A stretch of DNA of 7,808 bases from Clostridia bacterium (GTDB lineage: Bacteria > Bacillota > DSM-521 > Neomoorellales > SLTJ01). Shown piece by piece: positions 6,200 through 7,808 of this stretch. The notes under the pieces were generated by a model that saw nothing but the letters and a program-made list of their open reading frames with translations, searched no databases and was not told the origin of the DNA. The stretch lies in NCBI GenBank assembly GCA_014360105.1, contig JACIYD010000060.1, forward strand, positions 1-7,808, written 5' to 3'. The translations under genes were made by a program, and so were the position numbers. Each line of letters begins with the position of its first letter. Positions within the stretch are counted from its first letter, which is position 1.

Positions 6200-7544
6200 A
6201 AACTTGGCGCTCAAGCGCGTTCTCTCGCTATCCACAGTGATTTCGACCAGCGCCGGTCTCACCTTTGCCACTTCCTGCTTTATTGCCGCGGTGCAGGTGG
6301 CGCATTACCTTGCAGGCAATGCGGCCTGGCTGGCGATCCTGGTGGGCGGCCTTTGCTGCTTTTTTGCGGCCGCCTGTTTTTCCGAACTCAACGGCATGTT
6401 GCCTTCGGCGGCTGGTATGCGCCTCTATCTGGCGCGGGCCTTCAACGAGCGGTTAGCCGTAACCGTTTCCCTGCTTTACATGGGGGTGATTGCCAGCGTA
6501 ATCGGGGCGGAGAGTTACGTCTTGTCGCAGGTTCTGGCAGACACCTGGCCGGGCCTCCCGGCTTTTGTCTGGATTATTCTCTTGCAGGGCCTGGTTACCG
6601 CACTGAACCTGCGTGGGGTGAAGCTGGCAGGTCGCTTCCAGGATGTGGTGACGTATGGACTGATTACCTCGCTGCTAGCCTTTGGCCTGCTTGCGCTGGC
6701 GCGCCAGGACTTCCGTCCGCCCGACTTGCTTGCCACCGGTGGGCCGGTCAGTCTTTTGAGCGCGACGGCCGTAGGGGTTTTCTTGTTCATCGGCTTCGAA
6801 TGGGTAACCCCGCTCGCGGAGGAAGTTACGCAGATCCGGCTTATTTCCAAAGGGATGTTCCTCGCCATTGGCATCTTAAGCATTACTTACGCCGTGTTTA
6901 CCGTTGCCCTGAGTAGTACGGTAGACACTACCATTTTGGCGGCTTCGCCCGTACCGCAGCTTATTTTTGCCCGCGCACTTTTGGGCGGACCGGGACTGGC
7001 CTGGATGGTGGTGGTGAGCCTGGCGGCTACCGTGACGACTTTTAACGCCGGGCTTTTGAGTCTTTCGCGGTTTGTTTACGCCTCAGCCCGCGAAAACGTT
7101 CTCCCTCGGGCCTTGAGCAGGATCAACCGCCGCTACTTCACCCCTTGGGCGGCCATCTTGGCGGTTTTTGTCTTCGCGCTGGTGGTTTCGACGATCGTCT
7201 ATCTCACCCGTGGGTACGTGATGTTGGTAAATGCAGGCGCGGCCACGGAGGCCTTGATTTACCTTTTGGCGGGCCTGGCCGTCTGGCGCCTGCGAAGGCG
7301 GGAGCCGCGGGCGGCCCGCCCTTTCCGCATTCCGGGAGGAGCGGTCGTACCGCTGCTGACGGTGGTCATCTTTGGGCTGTTGTTGCTGGCCGTCCTCGCC
7401 CAAGACCCCTGGGCCTGTTGCTATCTGGTAACGGCGGGGGTGGTTACCGGCCTTTACGTGGCATTGGTCGTGCCGCGGCTCAAGGAACGGGCGAAAGCAA
7501 GAAGGCTTGCCACGGGGCGGCGTCCCGAAGGGGCAACGCGCTAA
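6192..7544 (+). CDS. APC-superfamily permease (amino acid/amine transporter type)
   Basis: This 450-residue integral membrane protein belongs to the amino acid-polyamine-organocation superfamily of proton- or ion-coupled uptake carriers and exchangers. I count about 12 hydrophobic segments, near residues 19-38, 42-63, 85-107, 119-138, 149-168, 180-202, 219-241, 266-290, 316-340, 344-366, 380-400 and 405-428, which is the usual number. TM1 contains the helix-breaking stretch TSAGLTFATS, analogous to the substrate-binding unwound region, and RPFRIPGGAVVPLL (about 374-387) is a typical family signature after TM10. The C-terminus is short and basic. Start GTG 6192 overlaps the SCP-2 stop (GTGAATGA), suggesting coupled translation; no clear ribosome site is seen, and in-frame TTG 6204 is an alternative. 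The substrate cannot be read from the sequence. No plus-strand terminator is evident after it. Confidence 0.9.
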   Translation: MNENLALKRVLSLSTVISTSAGLTFATSCFIAAVQVAHYLAGNAAWLAILVGGLCCFFAAACFSELNGMLPSAAGMRLYLARAFNERLAVTVSLLYMGVIASVIGAESYVLSQVLADTWPGLPAFVWIILLQGLVTALNLRGVKLAGRFQDVVTYGLITSLLAFGLLALARQDFRPPDLLATGGPVSLLSATAVGVFLFIGFEWVTPLAEEVTQIRLISKGMFLAIGILSITYAVFTVALSSTVDTTILAASPVPQLIFARALLGGPGLAWMVVVSLAATVTTFNAGLLSLSRFVYASARENVLPRALSRINRRYFTPWAAILAVFVFALVVSTIVYLTRGYVMLVNAGAATEALIYLLAGLAVWRLRRREPRAARPFRIPGGAVVPLLTVVIFGLLLLAVLAQDPWACCYLVTAGVVTGLYVALVVPRLKERAKARRLATGRRPEGATR

Positions 7545-7560
7545 ACGCGCTAAATTTTTA

Positions 7561-7589
7561 ATAAAAAAAGAACCGGCAACAACCGGTTC
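7561..7589 (-). terminator. Intrinsic terminator of the minus-strand tRNA unit
   Basis: A perfect 7-bp hairpin (GAACCGG 7570-7576, loop 7577-7582, CCGGTTC 7583-7589) is flanked on its low-coordinate side by an A-run at 7563-7569. Read on the minus strand this is a stem followed by seven U and AUU, a standard terminator. It sits 106 nt after the tRNA-Thr 3' end and 25 bases beyond the convergent permease stop. On the plus strand no T-run follows the hairpin, so it should not terminate the permease. Confidence 0.88.
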
Positions 7590-7694
7590 ATGATCCGGTT
7601 CCGCCCGCCTGTCCTGAGCCTTCACACTGCCCCGGATTGCCCTGGCCCGGACACGGGTGGAAACCGTCACCACCACTGGAGTTACTGGAGTTCC

Positions 7695-7770
7695 TGGAGC
7701 CCACAACCGGGATTGAACCGGTGACCTCCGCCTTACCAAGGCGACGCTCTACCGACTGAGCTATGTGGGC
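7695..7770 (-). tRNA. tRNA-Thr (anticodon GGU)
   Basis: The minus strand gives a complete cloverleaf. The acceptor GCCCACA (7764-7770) pairs fully with TGTGGGC (7699-7705). The D arm is GCTC...GAGC, and the anticodon stem TCGCC/GGCGG encloses loop TTGGTAA with anticodon GGT. The T arm is ACCGG/CCGGT with loop TTCAATC. The discriminator is U, and the CCA end is encoded (7695-7697). GGU reads ACC and ACU codons. It is separated by one base from the upstream tRNA, so both are probably processed from one transcript. A threonine tRNA near sigH and tRNA-Met is common in Clostridia. Confidence 0.95.
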
Positions 7771-7771
7771 A

Positions 7772-7808
7772 TGGTTGCGGGGGATGGATTCGAACCAACG
7801 ACCTTCGG
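7772..7808 (-). tRNA. Initiator tRNA-fMet, 3' part (probable; runs off the window)
   Basis: Read on the minus strand, 37 bases show the end of an anticodon stem (CCGA), variable loop AGGTC, T arm GTTGG/CCATC with loop TTCGAAT, acceptor strand CCCCGCA, discriminator A and encoded CCA. The order CCGAAGGTCG...CCCCGCAACCA closely matches bacterial initiator tRNA (E. coli ends the same way). The 5' acceptor strand, where an unpaired C1 would confirm it, and the CAU anticodon are outside the window. Elongator tRNA-Met is the main alternative. The T stem has a U-U mismatch at 50:64. Confidence 0.75.

Noticed and set aside
7536..7562. Plus-strand terminator after the permease from the repeated ACGCGCT and following TTTTT
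   Set aside because: The repeats are direct copies; the only hairpin is a 4-bp GCGC stem, too weak to call.
1..7808. CRISPR array, insertion sequence, prophage or antiphage cassette
   Set aside because: No regularly spaced repeats, transposase-like frame or terminal inverted repeats were seen; all plus-strand genes fit housekeeping or metabolic roles.

Overview
The window is GC-rich, compactly coded bacterial DNA. It matches the conserved Firmicutes block cysE-cysS-...-rlmB-sigH (spo0H), here carrying a tRNA-sensing T-box leader, flavin-dependent ThyX and the sporulation sigma factor SigH. High GC, purine-rich Shine-Dalgarno sites and many GTG starts suggest a Moorella/Desulfotomaculum-type, probably spore-forming and perhaps thermophilic, Clostridia relative. 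That placement is inference from gene content, not a database match.

Region 1 (1-3747) is one plus-strand operon. The 3' half of a T-box riboswitch, with a clear antiterminator/terminator switch, precedes cysE (serine acetyltransferase). cysE overlaps cysS (cysteinyl-tRNA synthetase) by 59 bases. thyX (dTMP synthesis) and rlmB (23S rRNA 2'-O-methyltransferase) follow with short gaps. Cysteine synthesis and cysteine charging would thus be controlled together by uncharged tRNA, most likely tRNA-Cys. The mini-RNase III gene (mrnC) and yacP, present at this locus in Bacillus subtilis, are absent here.

Region 2 (3744-4535) is sigH. It has its own sigma-A-type promoter overlapping the rlmB stop codon and a leader of about 110 nt whose start can pair exactly with the ribosome-binding site.

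Region 3 (4536-4913) is a 378-base gap with no convincing gene. It is dense in inverted repeats: several strong hairpins, a possible H-type pseudoknot of 8 and 12 bp stems with competing 7-mers, and a terminator-like hairpin just before the next gene. It is the best candidate for an undescribed element: a structured leader RNA or a small RNA.

Region 4 (4914-7544) is a tight three-gene unit: a protein of the kind often annotated quinate 5-dehydrogenase, a small SCP-2-like lipid-binding-fold protein, and a 12-segment APC-superfamily permease. Together they suggest uptake and handling of an unidentified small organic compound.

Region 5 (7545-7808) is on the minus strand: the 3' part of a probable initiator tRNA-Met, then a complete tRNA-Thr(GGU) with encoded CCA, then an intrinsic terminator that separates this tRNA unit from the convergent permease gene.
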